From the NCBI GenBank assembly GCA_035561515.1, contig DATMXP010000014.1, positions 1-64,000 of the forward strand: a stretch of 64,000 nucleotides of DNA, read 5' to 3'. A model generated the notes under the pieces. It did not search any database. It worked only from the letters and a program-made list of their open reading frames with translations, and was not told the origin of the DNA. A program made the translations under genes and the position numbers. Of the stretch, positions 23,747 through 34,034 are shown piece by piece. Position 1 is the stretch's first letter; every line of letters starts with the position of its first letter. This DNA is from Terriglobales bacterium (GTDB taxonomy: Bacteria > Acidobacteriota > Terriglobia > Terriglobales > Acidobacteriaceae).

Positions 23747-24664
23747 TTGTCGAACAAGCCAGTACTCCTGGTCCACGGTGGAGCCTGGGCCATCCCTGAC
23801 GATCAAGTCGAAGCACATTTAAATGGAGTTCGTAACGCTCAAGCCGCCGGTTGGCGTGTGCTTGAACGCGGAGGCACCGCTATCGAGGCGGTAGAAGCAG
23901 CCGTCGTTGTCATGGAAGACGACCCGACCTTCGACGCCGGACGGGGCAGCTTCCTGAACTCGGATGGCAGGGTGCAACTGGATGCAATGATCATGTGCGG
24001 CGGCACGTTGCGGGCTGGAGGCGTGGGATGCGTGGAGCATATCCGCAACGCGATCAAGGCGGCACGAAAGGTGCTGGAGGATAGTCCTCACGTGTACCTG
24101 GTGGCGGAAGGAGCCGAGCGATTTGCGGAGAAGCATGGGATTGAGTTGATCGATAACTCCGAGCTGGTGGTTCCGCGCGAGGTCGAATTGCTGAAGGTCG
24201 CCCAGGCGAAGGCGGAAAAGGGAGAAGTCCACGAGATCTTCGCGTCGCAAGAGTTTCCGAGCGATACGGTGGGAGCCGTTGCGCTCGACAAGGATGGGAA
24301 CCTGGCCGGTGCGACTTCGACGGGCGGGACATTAAACAAGACGCCCGGACGGGTGGGGGATTCGTCGCTGATCGGCTGCGGCTGCTACGCCGATAACGAG
24401 TCGGGCGCGGTTTCAACCACCGGGTGGGGCGAGCCGATGATGAAGCTGGTGATCGCAAAGTGGGCGGCGGACCAGATTCGTGCGGGATCGACGCCGCAAC
24501 AGGCGGCGAAGGACGCGATCACGTACCTGAAGAACCGGCTGAACGGGCACGGTGGAATGATCGTGCTGGATGCGAAGGGACGGTTTGGGATCTCGCACAA
24601 CACACCGCGCATGACATGGGCGACGAGAACAACGTCGGAAGCGCGTTCGGGGATTGAAATCTAG
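23747..24664 (+). CDS. Isoaspartyl peptidase / plant-type L-asparaginase
   Basis: 305 residues with a TTG start preceded by GAGGTAG. This is an Ntn-hydrolase precursor: N-terminal alpha chain (LLVHGGAWAIP, AGRGSFLNSDGRVQLDAMIM), then the autocleavage site before the nucleophile Thr in FPSDTVGAVALDKDGN (near residue 175) and the substrate loop TSTGGTLNKTPGRVGDSSLIGCG. It cleaves beta-aspartyl peptides and asparagine in the cytoplasm. The length agrees with the family. The gene stands alone with its own upstream region. Confidence 0.92.
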   Translation: MSNKPVLLVHGGAWAIPDDQVEAHLNGVRNAQAAGWRVLERGGTAIEAVEAAVVVMEDDPTFDAGRGSFLNSDGRVQLDAMIMCGGTLRAGGVGCVEHIRNAIKAARKVLEDSPHVYLVAEGAERFAEKHGIELIDNSELVVPREVELLKVAQAKAEKGEVHEIFASQEFPSDTVGAVALDKDGNLAGATSTGGTLNKTPGRVGDSSLIGCGCYADNESGAVSTTGWGEPMMKLVIAKWAADQIRAGSTPQQAAKDAITYLKNRLNGHGGMIVLDAKGRFGISHNTPRMTWATRTTSEARSGIEI

Positions 24665-24860
24665 CGGTTGCGACCGGTAGTAGTGTTACTTTCAAGATTC
24701 CTCAGTGAGCCATTTCCTGCCAAGCAGAAACTGATTTTCCGCGACCATTTTGAGTTTCCCGTTTTGGGACTAGTATTGCCACTTTCATTGCTTGCAAGTT
24801 GCACCGCCAGTGGTGTAAAACCTAGCACCGCAGCTACTTACAGAAGCCGCGTTTTTTCTG

Positions 24861-24877
24861 CGCGAATCCCATTCGCG
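24861..24877. other. Short inverted repeat upstream of the TonB-dependent receptor
   Basis: CGCGAAT (24861-24867) and ATTCGCG (24871-24877) are perfect 7-bp arms around CCC. It lies about 100 bases before the receptor start and could be an operator or a leader hairpin. Apart from this the 310-base gap between 24664 and 24975 shows nothing I can name. Confidence 0.35.
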
Positions 24878-24974
24878 AAATAGATGTGGGGTAGGACGAA
24901 TCGTTAGCTCTTTGGTGTCCAGCAACGACAGGAGTGTCGCCGCCTTGGTTGGCGGTTGCGAAAGGTGGAAAGGG

Positions 24975-27900
24975 ATGAAGGGTATTCTCAGCTTTATCGG
25001 GATCTTGGCGATTTGCCTGCTTGTGCCAGTCGGGATGATGGCTCAGTCGGCAGCAACCGCAGAACTGCACGTTGCGGTGAAAGATCCGAAAGGCGCGGTG
25101 GTTAGAAGCGCCAATGTAACCGTCCGCAATGAGGCGAGGAACTTCGAGCGGGCTTCGAAGGAAAACACCGAGGGCGAATACCAATTTCTGCTACTTCCGC
25201 CTGGACAGTATCAGGTAATCGTGGACGCCGCCGGGTTCGCGAAGACAACGATCAGCAATGTGACGATCACTGTCGGCCAGCGGGCTGAGTTGCCAGTGAC
25301 GCTGCAACTGGCGTCGGTGAGCGAGACGGTGAACGTCAGCGGCGAAGCGGAACTAATCCAGACACAGGTGACGTCTGCCAACACCACGGTCGACCAGGTG
25401 CGCATCGACAACCTGCCGATCAATGGTCGTAACTACATCCAATTTGCGCTGACGGATTCGAAGATCGCGCGCGACACGGCGCCTTCCATCGGCGCGGCCC
25501 CGACTTCCGGATTGAATTTCAGCGGACAGCGCGCACGTTCGAACCTGGTGAACGTGGACGGCGCGGACGCGGTCGACAACTCGACGAATGGTATTCGCTC
25601 GACGGTGTCGCAGGAAGCGGTACAGGAATTCCAGATCATCACGAATGGCTACAACGCCGAGTACGGGCGCGCTTCGGGCGGCGTGGTGAACATCATCACG
25701 CGCTCAGGGACAAATGATTTCCACGGAACGGCATTTGGATACCTGAGAAACCGCAACATCCAGGCGAAGCCGTATTTCTCGACCACGGCAGACCCTGCGT
25801 ACACGCGGTACCAGGCCGGTGTGGCCGCGGGCGGCCCGATTATCAAGGACCGCACCTTCTACTACTTCTCTTATGAAGCGACACGGCGCCGGGAGTCAGG
25901 CTTCTCTACGATTGGGCAGAACAACTTCAACCTGGTGAACTTCAACACGGCCGCAGTGGGACTTCCGTTCGGGAACGTAATGCTGACGCCGGCCCAGGCT
26001 GCGTTCGTGAGCCAGATCGCCCCGATTGCCGCCGGGAATGCGTCGGTAGCAAGCTTCATGGGTAACTATGTGGTGCTCGCAGGCGGAGGAGCAGGGCTCG
26101 GCGTGAACCGCCAGTTGCCTTCCGCGACGATGGCGGGCGCGCTGGCAGCCCGTTATGGCGTGACTCCAAGCCTGACGATGTTCCCCACCAGCGGCGCGCA
26201 GTTACCGGCGTCGTTCGTGGGCATGCAGTCGCTGATTGGCAACTTCCCGGTCAGGGAAGAAACGAGCCTTTACTCTTTGCGGCTGGATCACCGTTTCAGC
26301 GCCGCGAACAACTTCAACGTGCGCGTGGGAGTAAGCCCGAGCACGGCGACGGGTATCCAGGTGAACGCGCAGGGTCCGCAGAACTTCGGTCAGAACGCCT
26401 GGTCGCGTACGTCGGAGCAGCAGTATCGCGACTTCAACGTGACTGCCCAGGACACGATGGTCCTCGGCAATAACAAGGTGAACGAGTTCCGGTTCCAGTA
26501 TGCGCGTCGCGGACTTCGCTACAACTACTCATCGGGTCCGGGCGGAAGCAACGTTGCCGTTAACATGGCGGGTTATGGGTTCTGGGGACGTGAGCCGTTC
26601 TCGTACGTGAACCGCACCGAGGAGCGCTACCAGTTCCTCGACAACTTCACATGGACTAAGGGCAGCCACACCATCAAGTTCGGTGGCGACGTCAACTACC
26701 TGCCGCTGACGGCAGACTTCACGGTCAACTTCGGCGGCCTCTACAACTTTGGCAGCCTAGCTGCGGGGCAGTTGATGACCGACACGAGTGGCAATCCGAT
26801 TACCTCGATCGCAGGAATCTCGGTGCCGGGATTCTCGCCGGTACAGGCCTACGGGCTGGGTATTCCGGCGGCGTACATTCAGGGCGTTGGCAATCCGCAC
26901 GATGAATTTAAGAACAAAACGCTGGGCGTGTTCCTGCAGGACTCGTGGCGTCTACGTTCGAACCTGACGATGAACTACGGTGTCCGGTATGACGTTGAGT
27001 TCACGCCGGAGTTTGCAGCAGTGAATGCGATGTCGCAGACGGCACAGGACGCGCTCGGCATCACGCAGGGTATTCCCCGCGACAACAACAACGTTGCGCC
27101 GCGCATCGGGTTCGCATGGGATCCATGGAGCGATGGCAAGACGGTTGTTCGCGCGTCGTACGGCATGTTCTACGATCACCCACTGCTGGCGCTGGCGTTC
27201 GACTCGGACGTTGCTGACGGAACGCAGGCACCGCAGATCGTGCTGTTCCCGGGATCTCCGGGTGGATGCAGCTTGAACGCGTCGAACGTGTTCCAGGGCT
27301 TCCCGGGGACGGTGAACAGCCAGGGACAGGCAGTTGCGGCTTGCCCCGCCGCCAACCTTGCTCCGTTCACGTACCTGCAAGGTCAGCAGCGGTTTGATCC
27401 CACTCCGGGCACTCAGTCGCTCTTCACCAACCAGAACTACCTGACGGCAGGCGTGCCGCTCGTACTGCAGCCGTTTGGATTCCCGGTCGCAAAGAACTTC
27501 GAGTACGGGTACTCGCACCAGGCGAACCTGACATATGAGCATGAAATCATGCGCGATATGTCGCTCAGCCTCGAGTACAACTACAACGGCGGGCGTCACC
27601 TTAACCGGCCGATCAACGTAAATCCGGTGCGCACAGACCTGCTGTTCCAGAACTACTTCCGGGCGCGCAATGTGATCAATGCTCTGTTGCCGTCGTTGCC
27701 CGCCAACGCGCAAGCCACCCTGCGTGGGCAACTGGCAGCTCCCGAGTTGATCGGTATCTGCCCGGCGATGCTGGTCGGACTGGGCGTTCCGGCGAATACC
27801 GTGAACGCGCTTGTCCAGCAATATGGCAACTTCCAGCCTGCGGCGCTGATGAGCTTCTTCCGCCCGTCGGGAATTAACCCGTCGCTTACGGCAGCGGCCT

Positions 27901-28733
27901 CTCCGGTGGCACCCTGCGCGGCTAATACCGGGCTTCCGAACGCAGGGAACCTGCTACAGGAGTACGGGCTCGGACTTGGCGTAACGGTTCCGTTCAGCGA
28001 TATGCCGGCCAACTTCTCGGACGGCACGTCGGTGTACCACGGCTTCACGGCCAATGTGAAGAAGCGCATGCGCAAGAACTACGAGTTCTTGTTCTCGTAC
28101 ACCTGGTCGCACGCGATCGACGACGGCACCGACCTTCAGTCTCCGTTGTCGCCGCAGGACAGCTTCCGCCCGTATCTGGAGCGGGGCAATTCGCTCTTCG
28201 ACCAGCGGCACCGGTTGGTGTTCAGCAGCGTGTACGATACGGGCAAGCTGTCGAATTCCGGATGGAAGCGCTTCTTCAACGACTGGACGATTGCTCCGGT
28301 GATTGAAATCAGCTCGGGTCGTCCTTTCAACATCGTGACGTTCACGGATCGCAACCATGATCTCAGCACCGGCACAGACCGCCCGAACGCGGTTCCGGCT
28401 GGCACGGCGACGAATGCCTGTGGCGATCCGGTTGTGCCTTCCGAGTACTCGCCGACCGGGTACTTCCAACTGCCCTGCGACTTCGCCGGTCAGTACACGG
28501 GTAACCTGGGCCGCAACACGGGCGTCAAGCCGTGGACGTATTTCACGGACCTGCGCGTGGCGAAGCGGATGAACCTCACGGAGCGGCTGAAGCTCGAGGG
28601 CATCATGGACGTCTTCAACCTGATCAACACCTTCAACGTGGCCGACGTGAACCCGCTGTACACGAGCGCGGGTCAGCCGACCGCGGCGTTCGATCCGCGC
28701 CAGTTCCAGTTCGCACTGAAATTGACCTGGTAA
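24975..28733 (+). CDS. TonB-dependent outer-membrane receptor, acidobacterial Oar-like type
   Basis: 1252 residues from ATG 24975 (AAAGGTGGAAAGGG directly upstream; an in-frame ATG 21 codons earlier lacks a signal peptide). Signal peptide MKGILSFIGILAICLLVPVGMMAQ. Then a carboxypeptidase-regulatory-like Ig domain (about 30-110: AELHVAVKDPKGAVV, LPPGQYQVIVDAAGF), the plug (about 130-260: INGRNYIQFALTDSKI, AVQEFQIITNGYNAEYGRASGGVVNIITRSGTN), and a long beta-barrel ending in FALKLTW with a terminal aromatic residue. Receptors of this architecture are greatly expanded in Acidobacteriota and import glycans or bind proteins. No SusD partner is adjacent. A strong terminator follows. Confidence 0.92.
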   Translation: MKGILSFIGILAICLLVPVGMMAQSAATAELHVAVKDPKGAVVRSANVTVRNEARNFERASKENTEGEYQFLLLPPGQYQVIVDAAGFAKTTISNVTITVGQRAELPVTLQLASVSETVNVSGEAELIQTQVTSANTTVDQVRIDNLPINGRNYIQFALTDSKIARDTAPSIGAAPTSGLNFSGQRARSNLVNVDGADAVDNSTNGIRSTVSQEAVQEFQIITNGYNAEYGRASGGVVNIITRSGTNDFHGTAFGYLRNRNIQAKPYFSTTADPAYTRYQAGVAAGGPIIKDRTFYYFSYEATRRRESGFSTIGQNNFNLVNFNTAAVGLPFGNVMLTPAQAAFVSQIAPIAAGNASVASFMGNYVVLAGGGAGLGVNRQLPSATMAGALAARYGVTPSLTMFPTSGAQLPASFVGMQSLIGNFPVREETSLYSLRLDHRFSAANNFNVRVGVSPSTATGIQVNAQGPQNFGQNAWSRTSEQQYRDFNVTAQDTMVLGNNKVNEFRFQYARRGLRYNYSSGPGGSNVAVNMAGYGFWGREPFSYVNRTEERYQFLDNFTWTKGSHTIKFGGDVNYLPLTADFTVNFGGLYNFGSLAAGQLMTDTSGNPITSIAGISVPGFSPVQAYGLGIPAAYIQGVGNPHDEFKNKTLGVFLQDSWRLRSNLTMNYGVRYDVEFTPEFAAVNAMSQTAQDALGITQGIPRDNNNVAPRIGFAWDPWSDGKTVVRASYGMFYDHPLLALAFDSDVADGTQAPQIVLFPGSPGGCSLNASNVFQGFPGTVNSQGQAVAACPAANLAPFTYLQGQQRFDPTPGTQSLFTNQNYLTAGVPLVLQPFGFPVAKNFEYGYSHQANLTYEHEIMRDMSLSLEYNYNGGRHLNRPINVNPVRTDLLFQNYFRARNVINALLPSLPANAQATLRGQLAAPELIGICPAMLVGLGVPANTVNALVQQYGNFQPAALMSFFRPSGINPSLTAAASPVAPCAANTGLPNAGNLLQEYGLGLGVTVPFSDMPANFSDGTSVYHGFTANVKKRMRKNYEFLFSYTWSHAIDDGTDLQSPLSPQDSFRPYLERGNSLFDQRHRLVFSSVYDTGKLSNSGWKRFFNDWTIAPVIEISSGRPFNIVTFTDRNHDLSTGTDRPNAVPAGTATNACGDPVVPSEYSPTGYFQLPCDFAGQYTGNLGRNTGVKPWTYFTDLRVAKRMNLTERLKLEGIMDVFNLINTFNVADVNPLYTSAGQPTAAFDPRQFQFALKLTW

Positions 28734-28748
28734 GAATTGCCTCCCTTC

Positions 28749-28779
28749 AGCCCCGGCCGCGTGCCGGGGCTATTCTTTT
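28749..28779 (+). terminator. Rho-independent terminator of the receptor gene
   Basis: AGCCCCGGC (28749-28757) and GCCGGGGCT (28763-28771) form a perfect 9-bp stem with a CGCGT loop, followed by ATTCTTTT. It starts 15 bases after the receptor stop codon. Confidence 0.9.
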
Positions 28780-28875
28780 GCGGAACAGTACCGCGACTTT
28801 CGGGTTATCTAGGTGATAGGTAAAGTCATCTCGGCTGCTCGATTCGGGAGTATCATTAACTTTGGAGCGGGAACC

Positions 28876-29622
28876 GTGAAGCGGGCGCTAGCCATCCTTG
28901 TACTTAGTTCCGGCGTACTGTTCGCCCAAGTGCGCGGAGTGCCACCCTCGATTACTTCCACCACAGGAAATGGTCCTTCAACTTTTGGAGTTGGAGCCAG
29001 CATCACCTCGCTAGGACCCCGCGGGTTTACCGGTCATCAGAACTTCCGGACTATGGTTCCGTCACCTCAGGGTCCGCGCGGCCAGAGAGGAAATCACCGG
29101 GGCGGCCATAACGGTCATAACCGCGGGAACTACTATGGCGGGTACTATTACGGGGGATATGTATACCCGTACGCGTACACGTATCCCATGGCTGTCGCTC
29201 CCGAGCCAGAGTACGTAGCTCCAGAGTACGTAAATGAGGAACCGGCGCAACCGGAGCGTCCGGCACTGACCGTGTTTGACAGGGGATCGAACGTGCGGCC
29301 TGCGCCGAACCCGACGCCAGTCGGAGAAGAAACAGCCTCACAGGCGAAAGAGGCTGCCCAGAGCGAGAATCGAGAGCAAGAGAGTCGCGCTGGAGCAGGC
29401 TTCGCGGAACCAGAGCCAATTCCGCTACTCGTCATCTACAAAGATGGTCGGGAGAAAGAGATCCGGAACTTCGCGATCGTAGGCGATACGCTCTACGAAA
29501 TTGGGACGTATACCTCGCACAAGATCAAACTTGCGGAACTGGATCTGAAGAAGACCGTTCAAAAGAACGAGGAACGCGGAGTCGAATTCACGCTTCCGGC
29601 CGGCTACGTTCCCGAAGCCTAG
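28876..29622 (+). CDS. Secreted Gly/Tyr-rich protein of unknown function
   Basis: 248 residues from a GTG at 28876 with GGAGCGGGAACC before it; the open frame upstream adds nothing plausible. Signal peptide VKRALAILVLSSGVLFAQ. A Gly/His/Asn/Tyr-rich tract (about 75-120: RGNHRGGHNGHNRG, YYGGYYYGGY) is followed by an acidic Pro/Glu linker. The C-terminal segment reads LLVIYKDGREKEIRNFAIVGDTLYEIG and KIKLAELDLKKT, a small beta-domain frequent in secreted acidobacterial proteins. Function unknown; a surface or envelope role is likely. Confidence 0.7.
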   Translation: MKRALAILVLSSGVLFAQVRGVPPSITSTTGNGPSTFGVGASITSLGPRGFTGHQNFRTMVPSPQGPRGQRGNHRGGHNGHNRGNYYGGYYYGGYVYPYAYTYPMAVAPEPEYVAPEYVNEEPAQPERPALTVFDRGSNVRPAPNPTPVGEETASQAKEAAQSENREQESRAGAGFAEPEPIPLLVIYKDGREKEIRNFAIVGDTLYEIGTYTSHKIKLAELDLKKTVQKNEERGVEFTLPAGYVPEA

Positions 29623-29636
29623 CCAGATGTTCTCGC

Positions 29637-29924
29637 TTAGGTCCCTGACTGTGCGTCGTTAGATTTCGCTTCTTTCTGCTCCAAAACTCTGTCCAAGGCT
29701 GCCTGCACTTCTTCGAGGCTGACATGGTGCAGCCAGTCGGTGAGTTCCTTGGCGGTGGGGTGGCTTAATTTGGGATGTTGAAGCTCGTTGAAAAGACAGG
29801 CGACTACTCCGGTCAACACCGACATGTACTCTGGATTGTTTTTCCCCACACGAAACATTTGGCCCATACCACGGATACGCCGGCTCGCGACGCATCCGAA
29901 TCTTCTTAGTTTCGTTTGATCCAT
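29637..29924 (-). CDS. Small hypothetical protein
   Basis: 95 residues from ATG 29924 (MDQTKLRRFGCVASRR); an in-frame ATG 17 codons upstream cannot be excluded and neither has a clear ribosome binding site. The C-terminal half is helical and Leu/Glu-rich (AKELTDWLHHVSLEEVQAALDRVLEQKEAK). No family recognised. Codon use and an uninterrupted frame between two convergent/divergent neighbours support it modestly. Confidence 0.45.
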   Translation of the reverse strand: MDQTKLRRFGCVASRRIRGMGQMFRVGKNNPEYMSVLTGVVACLFNELQHPKLSHPTAKELTDWLHHVSLEEVQAALDRVLEQKEAKSNDAQSGT

Positions 29925-30028
29925 GAATTTTAACCGCGGGTTGTGATCGGCCAAGAAAGTGGGCAAAAAAGGCATTACGAGACTATTCGCGGGCGGTTGT
30001 GTTTGCCTGTTAAGGCCAAGGGAAGGCG

Positions 30029-31096
30029 ATGTTCAGGACGAGTCGTGCCGCCGGTTTGTCGTTGCTGTTATCGACACTGCTAGTTGCGCAGGAAATCCCC
30101 ACTATCTCGGTGAATGTGAAGGTGGTGAACGTACTTGCGACCGTACGCGACAAGCAGGGCCGAATCGTGAACTCGCTCGCCAAAGAAGACTTCTTGCTGG
30201 AGGAAGACGGCCATCCGCAGGTGATCAAGTACTTCACCCGCGAGACCGATCTGCCACTTACCCTGGGACTGCTAGTCGACACAAGCCTGAGCCAACTAAG
30301 GGTGCTTGATGAGGAAAGAGATGCGAGCGCCGCTTTCGTGAACGACGTCCTTAGGGCGGACAGGGATTCCGCTTTCCTGATCCGGTTCGACTTCGATGTG
30401 GAGCTACTGCAAGACCTTACAACCTCACCGCTGAAGATCCAGTCTGCCCTGAACGAACTTACGTCGCCTCGTCGCCACGATTATTCCGGAACTCCGGTGG
30501 GCCAGGGTGGCGGTACGCACTTCTATGACTCGGTCTTTCTCGCCTCGGACGAACTGATGCAGAAGCAAAAAGGCCGTAAGGCGCTAGTGATCCTGACGGA
30601 CGGGGTAGACCAAGGAAGCAAGGTCACGATTGACCGTGCCGTCGAAGCAGCACAACGCGCAGACACGGTGGTGTACACAGTCCTGTTCTCGGACGAGCAG
30701 GCATATGGAGGTTCGCGAGGTGGGCGTCCCCATATCAGCATTGGAGGTCCCTGGGGCCGGGGTGGCTCAGGATGGCCAGGGTCAGGAACGGGATGGCCCG
30801 GAGGGGGAGGCCGTGGCGGCGTCTCTCACGGAGACGGCAAGAAAGTATTGGAACGCATCTCGCGCGAAACCGGCGGGAGGATGTTCGAGGTTACTGCAAA
30901 ACAGAATGTTACGCAGATCTACAGCGCGATCCAGGATGAACTGCGAAACCAGTACAACCTGGGCTATTCGTCGGACCAACCCACCGGCGGGAACGATTAC
31001 CGCAAGATCAAGCTGATCACCCGCGAGAAGGGCTACAAGGTTCAGGCGCGCGACGGCTACTACGCGGACACAAAGCAGCAGCAAGCCAGCAAGTAG
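30029..31096 (+). CDS. Secreted VWFA-related protein, acidobacterial type
   Basis: 355 residues with GGGAAGGCG before ATG. Short signal peptide (MFRTSRAAGLSLLLSTLLVAQ). The N-terminal domain (ISVNVKVVNVLATVRDKQG...FLLEEDGHPQVIKYF) and the VWA fold match the 'VWFA-related Acidobacterial domain' family: MIDAS-like LLVDTSLS (near 92), then VILTDG (near 189). A Gly/Trp-rich insert lies at about 235-265 (GGPWGRGGSGWPGSG), and the domain ends NQYNLGYSSDQP and VQARDGYY. Proteins of this kind are typical for the phylum, and the ligand is unknown. Asp-x-Ser-x-Ser is complete (DTSLS), so metal binding is plausible. Confidence 0.9.
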   Translation: MFRTSRAAGLSLLLSTLLVAQEIPTISVNVKVVNVLATVRDKQGRIVNSLAKEDFLLEEDGHPQVIKYFTRETDLPLTLGLLVDTSLSQLRVLDEERDASAAFVNDVLRADRDSAFLIRFDFDVELLQDLTTSPLKIQSALNELTSPRRHDYSGTPVGQGGGTHFYDSVFLASDELMQKQKGRKALVILTDGVDQGSKVTIDRAVEAAQRADTVVYTVLFSDEQAYGGSRGGRPHISIGGPWGRGGSGWPGSGTGWPGGGGRGGVSHGDGKKVLERISRETGGRMFEVTAKQNVTQIYSAIQDELRNQYNLGYSSDQPTGGNDYRKIKLITREKGYKVQARDGYYADTKQQQASK

Positions 31097-31210
31097 ACCT
31101 CTACCGGCCCTTGGGAAGGGCTGGGAAGAGGCGCGGTGCCTTGTTTTTTCGACGTTTCCGGGGCAAGGATTCTGGCCCTGAAAGCCGCCCGCAGAAACGT
31201 GCTCACATGC

Positions 31211-31274
31211 TATAATGATCAATGGCTCTTCCACTGCGTAACTTCCTGTAAATGCAAGTGGTTACGGCGTTTTT
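31211..31274 (+). promoter_or_regulatory. gyrA promoter and structured leader with a possible 9-codon leader peptide
   Basis: A consensus TATAAT (31211-31216) is followed, five bases later, by an ATG opening a nine-codon frame (ATG GCT CTT ... CTG TAA, 31222-31251). Its end overlaps the stem CGTAAC (31237-31242) / GTTACG (31261-31266), which is followed by GCGTTTTTG. The hairpin plus U-run resembles an attenuator or weak terminator about 75 bases before gyrA. No -35 box is obvious. Confidence 0.5.
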
Positions 31275-31345
31275 GTGCGGCTTGAAAAGTTGTTCCGCGC
31301 ATGCCTGATTTGTGCGCAGAATACGCCGAGAGCTAGTGAATATCT

Positions 31346-33964
31346 ATGGCTGACGAACAGAATCCGAATAATCAAATTCCACTTGGTGGCGATGGTGCCG
31401 GAAACCTGATGGGACCCGGCGCGGCGAATATCCAACCGATCAACATTGAAGAGGAGATGCGGCGTTCGTATCTCGACTATTCGATGTCGGTGATCATCGG
31501 TCGCGCTCTGCCGGACATCCGCGACGGCCTGAAGCCCGTGCACAGGCGCATCCTTTACGCGATGCACGACATGGGTGTGCTGCATAACAAGAAGTACATG
31601 AAGTGCGCCGGTGTGGTTGGTGAGTGCTTGAAGAAGTATCACCCGCACGGCGACTCTGCCGTGTACGACGCGTTGGTGCGCCTGGCACAGCCGTGGAGCA
31701 TGCGTTATCCGCTGATCGATGGCCAGGGCAATTTCGGCTCAGTTGATGGCGACCCCCCGGCGGCTTATCGGTACACCGAGTGCCGCCTGATGGCGATCGC
31801 TGAAGAGTTAATGGCCGACATCGACAAGGAGACTGTCGACTTCGCAGAGAACTTCGACAACTCCACGGTGGAACCGGTGGTTCTTCCGACCAGGGTTCCC
31901 AACCTGCTCGTGAATGGCGCGAACGGTATCGCCGTGGGTATGGCGACGAACATACCGCCCCACAATCTCACTGAGATCGTCGACGCAACCATCACGCTGG
32001 TCAACAATCCGAAGGCGGGATTGCTCGACCTGCTGAAGTTCGTCCAGGGCCCCGACTTCCCGACGGGCGGATTCATCCACGGCAAGGGCGGCATCGTCGA
32101 TGCGTACAAGAACGGCCGTGGACGTTTCATCATGCGCGCCAAGGCTGCCATTGAGAACATCAGCGGCGGGCGCAACGCCATCGTGGTCACCGAGATCCCG
32201 TACCAGGTCAACAAGGCTACGCTCATCAAGCGCATCGCCGAACTCGTCAACAACAAGGTGATTGACGATATCAGCGACGTTCGCGACGAATCCGATCGCG
32301 AAGGCATGCGCATCGTGATTGAACTGAAGCGCGGCACCGAAGCGCAGATCGTGCTTAACCAGCTCTACAAGCACACCTCGATGCAGGAAAGCTTCAGCAT
32401 GATCTTCCTTGCGGTTGCGAACGGGCAGCCGAAGGAAATGGGTCTGGTCGAGGCGATCCAGCACTTCGTCAATCACCGTATTGATGTGGTGCGTCGCCGG
32501 ACGGCGTTCCTGTTGCAGAAGGCAAAGGACCGCGAGCACATCTTGGAAGGCTACACGGTCGCTCTCGATCACCTCGACAACGTGATTGCGATCATCCGTG
32601 GCAGCGCCGATCGTGCGAATGCCCGTGAAAACCTGGTCAACTACTTCGCCGGCAAGAAGATCGACATCAACACCACGGGCCGAGCGCCAAAGCTCGAACC
32701 GGAGAAGCCCTTCACAGCACGTCAGGCGGACGCGATCCTCGAATTGCAGTTGCACCGTTTGACGCGTCTCTCCATCGACGAAATCTCGAAGGAGTTGAAG
32801 GACATCCGCGAGCAGATTGCGGAATACGAATCGATTCTTGGCAGCGAGTCGAAGTTGCGCAAGGTCATCGTTAAAGAACTCGAGGAGATCAAGAAGCAGT
32901 ACGGTGACGAGCGTCGCACCCAGATTGTCGACGAGACCACCGAGATCCAACTCGAAGACCTCATCGCCGACGAGCAAGTCGCCGTCACGATCAGTCATAA
33001 CGGCTACCTGAAGCGCACTGCAATCACGACCTATCGTTCGCAGCGTCGCGGCGGAACCGGCCGCAAGGGCATGAGTACGCGAGAAGAGGATTTCGTCGAG
33101 CACCTGTACGTGCCCAGCACGCACGACTACCTGTTGGTCTTCACCAATACGGGCCGTGTGTACTGGCTGAAGGTGTACGAGATCCCCGACGTCGGCGCCG
33201 CTGGAAAAGGCAAGCACGTCGGCAACCTGGTTGCGCTGCAACCGGGCGAGTCGGTGAAGGCATTCCTGCCGGTCCGCGATCTTGAGAAGGAGAACGAGTA
33301 CGTGTTCTTCGTGACCCGCAAGGGCACGGTCAAGAAAACGCCGCTGAAAGACTTCTCGAACGTGATGTCACGAGGAATCATCGCCATCGGCATCGACAAG
33401 GATGACGAACTCGTGGCCGCTCAGATCACCGACGGCAACCAGATCATTTTCCTCGCGTCACATGAAGGCCTGGCGATCCGCTTCGACGAAGAACACGTGC
33501 GGCCAATGGGCCGTCCGGCTTACGGCGTCCGCGGCATGGACCTCGACAAGAAGGACTACATCGTTGGAATGGCCGTCACGCCGAAGGAATCACCGAAGAA
33601 GAAGAACGGCAAGGACGAGAAGGATGTCTGCCGCATTCTTTCGGTCACGGAGAACGCCTACGGCAAACGCACCGATGTGGACGAATACCGTCTGCAGTCG
33701 CGCGGAGGCAAGGGCGTCATCAACGTGAAGACGACGGAACGTAACGGCAAGGTGGTCTCCATCATGCTGGTTACGGAGAAGTCCGAAGTGATGGTGATCA
33801 GCCAGTTCGGCAAGATCCTGCGCACCGATACGGAACAGATTCGTGCGGCAGGACGTTCGACACAGGGCGTCCGCTTGCTGAACCTCGAAGCTGGAGACCG
33901 CGTCGCAGCGGCAGTGGTGATTCCGGAAGAGGAACAGGACGAGTCGCCAACGCTGATTCAGTAA
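31346..33964 (+). CDS. gyrA: DNA gyrase subunit A
   Basis: 872 residues. The N-terminal ~30 residues are a species-specific extension before [19 protein letters not shown]. The quinolone region [23 protein letters not shown] carries Ser104 and Asp108 at the positions of E. coli Ser83 and Asp87, i.e. the sensitive type. Catalytic Tyr143 lies in [10 protein letters not shown]. The C-terminal beta-pinwheel contains the GyrA box as [10 protein letters not shown], which supports gyrase rather than topoisomerase IV. It introduces negative supercoils as an A2B2 complex; gyrB is not in this window. It has a strong terminator. Confidence 0.97.
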   Translation: MADEQNPNNQIPLGGDGAGNLMGPGAANIQPINIEEEMRRSYLDYSMSVIIGRALPDIRDGLKPVHRRILYAMHDMGVLHNKKYMKCAGVVGECLKKYHPHGDSAVYDALVRLAQPWSMRYPLIDGQGNFGSVDGDPPAAYRYTECRLMAIAEELMADIDKETVDFAENFDNSTVEPVVLPTRVPNLLVNGANGIAVGMATNIPPHNLTEIVDATITLVNNPKAGLLDLLKFVQGPDFPTGGFIHGKGGIVDAYKNGRGRFIMRAKAAIENISGGRNAIVVTEIPYQVNKATLIKRIAELVNNKVIDDISDVRDESDREGMRIVIELKRGTEAQIVLNQLYKHTSMQESFSMIFLAVANGQPKEMGLVEAIQHFVNHRIDVVRRRTAFLLQKAKDREHILEGYTVALDHLDNVIAIIRGSADRANARENLVNYFAGKKIDINTTGRAPKLEPEKPFTARQADAILELQLHRLTRLSIDEISKELKDIREQIAEYESILGSESKLRKVIVKELEEIKKQYGDERRTQIVDETTEIQLEDLIADEQVAVTISHNGYLKRTAITTYRSQRRGGTGRKGMSTREEDFVEHLYVPSTHDYLLVFTNTGRVYWLKVYEIPDVGAAGKGKHVGNLVALQPGESVKAFLPVRDLEKENEYVFFVTRKGTVKKTPLKDFSNVMSRGIIAIGIDKDDELVAAQITDGNQIIFLASHEGLAIRFDEEHVRPMGRPAYGVRGMDLDKKDYIVGMAVTPKESPKKKNGKDEKDVCRILSVTENAYGKRTDVDEYRLQSRGGKGVINVKTTERNGKVVSIMLVTEKSEVMVISQFGKILRTDTEQIRAAGRSTQGVRLLNLEAGDRVAAAVVIPEEEQDESPTLIQ

Positions 33965-33980
33965 TTCGGTTAAACAACCA

Positions 33981-34008
33981 AGGGCAGGCCACGCGCCTGC
34001 CCTTTTTT
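33981..34008 (+). terminator. Rho-independent terminator of gyrA
   Basis: AGGGCAGGC (33981-33989) and GCCTGCCCT (33995-34003) make a perfect 9-bp stem with a CACGC loop, continued by TTTTTCT. It begins 16 bases after the gyrA stop. Confidence 0.93.
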
Positions 34009-34034
34009 CTTTGCCTAGGTATGAACAGGTCAAT

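Noticed and set aside
24668..24883. 71-codon frame upstream of the TonB-dependent receptor
   Set aside because: No ribosome binding site, poor codon pattern, and no recognisable feature.
31646..31708. Quinolone-resistance change in gyrA
   Set aside because: Ser104 and Asp108 match the sensitive E. coli Ser83/Asp87, so no resistance substitution is seen.
31808..33241. 477-codon open frame antisense to gyrA
   Set aside because: It is a shadow of the GC-rich gyrA codon pattern; its translation has no fold-like pattern, and gyrA is certain.
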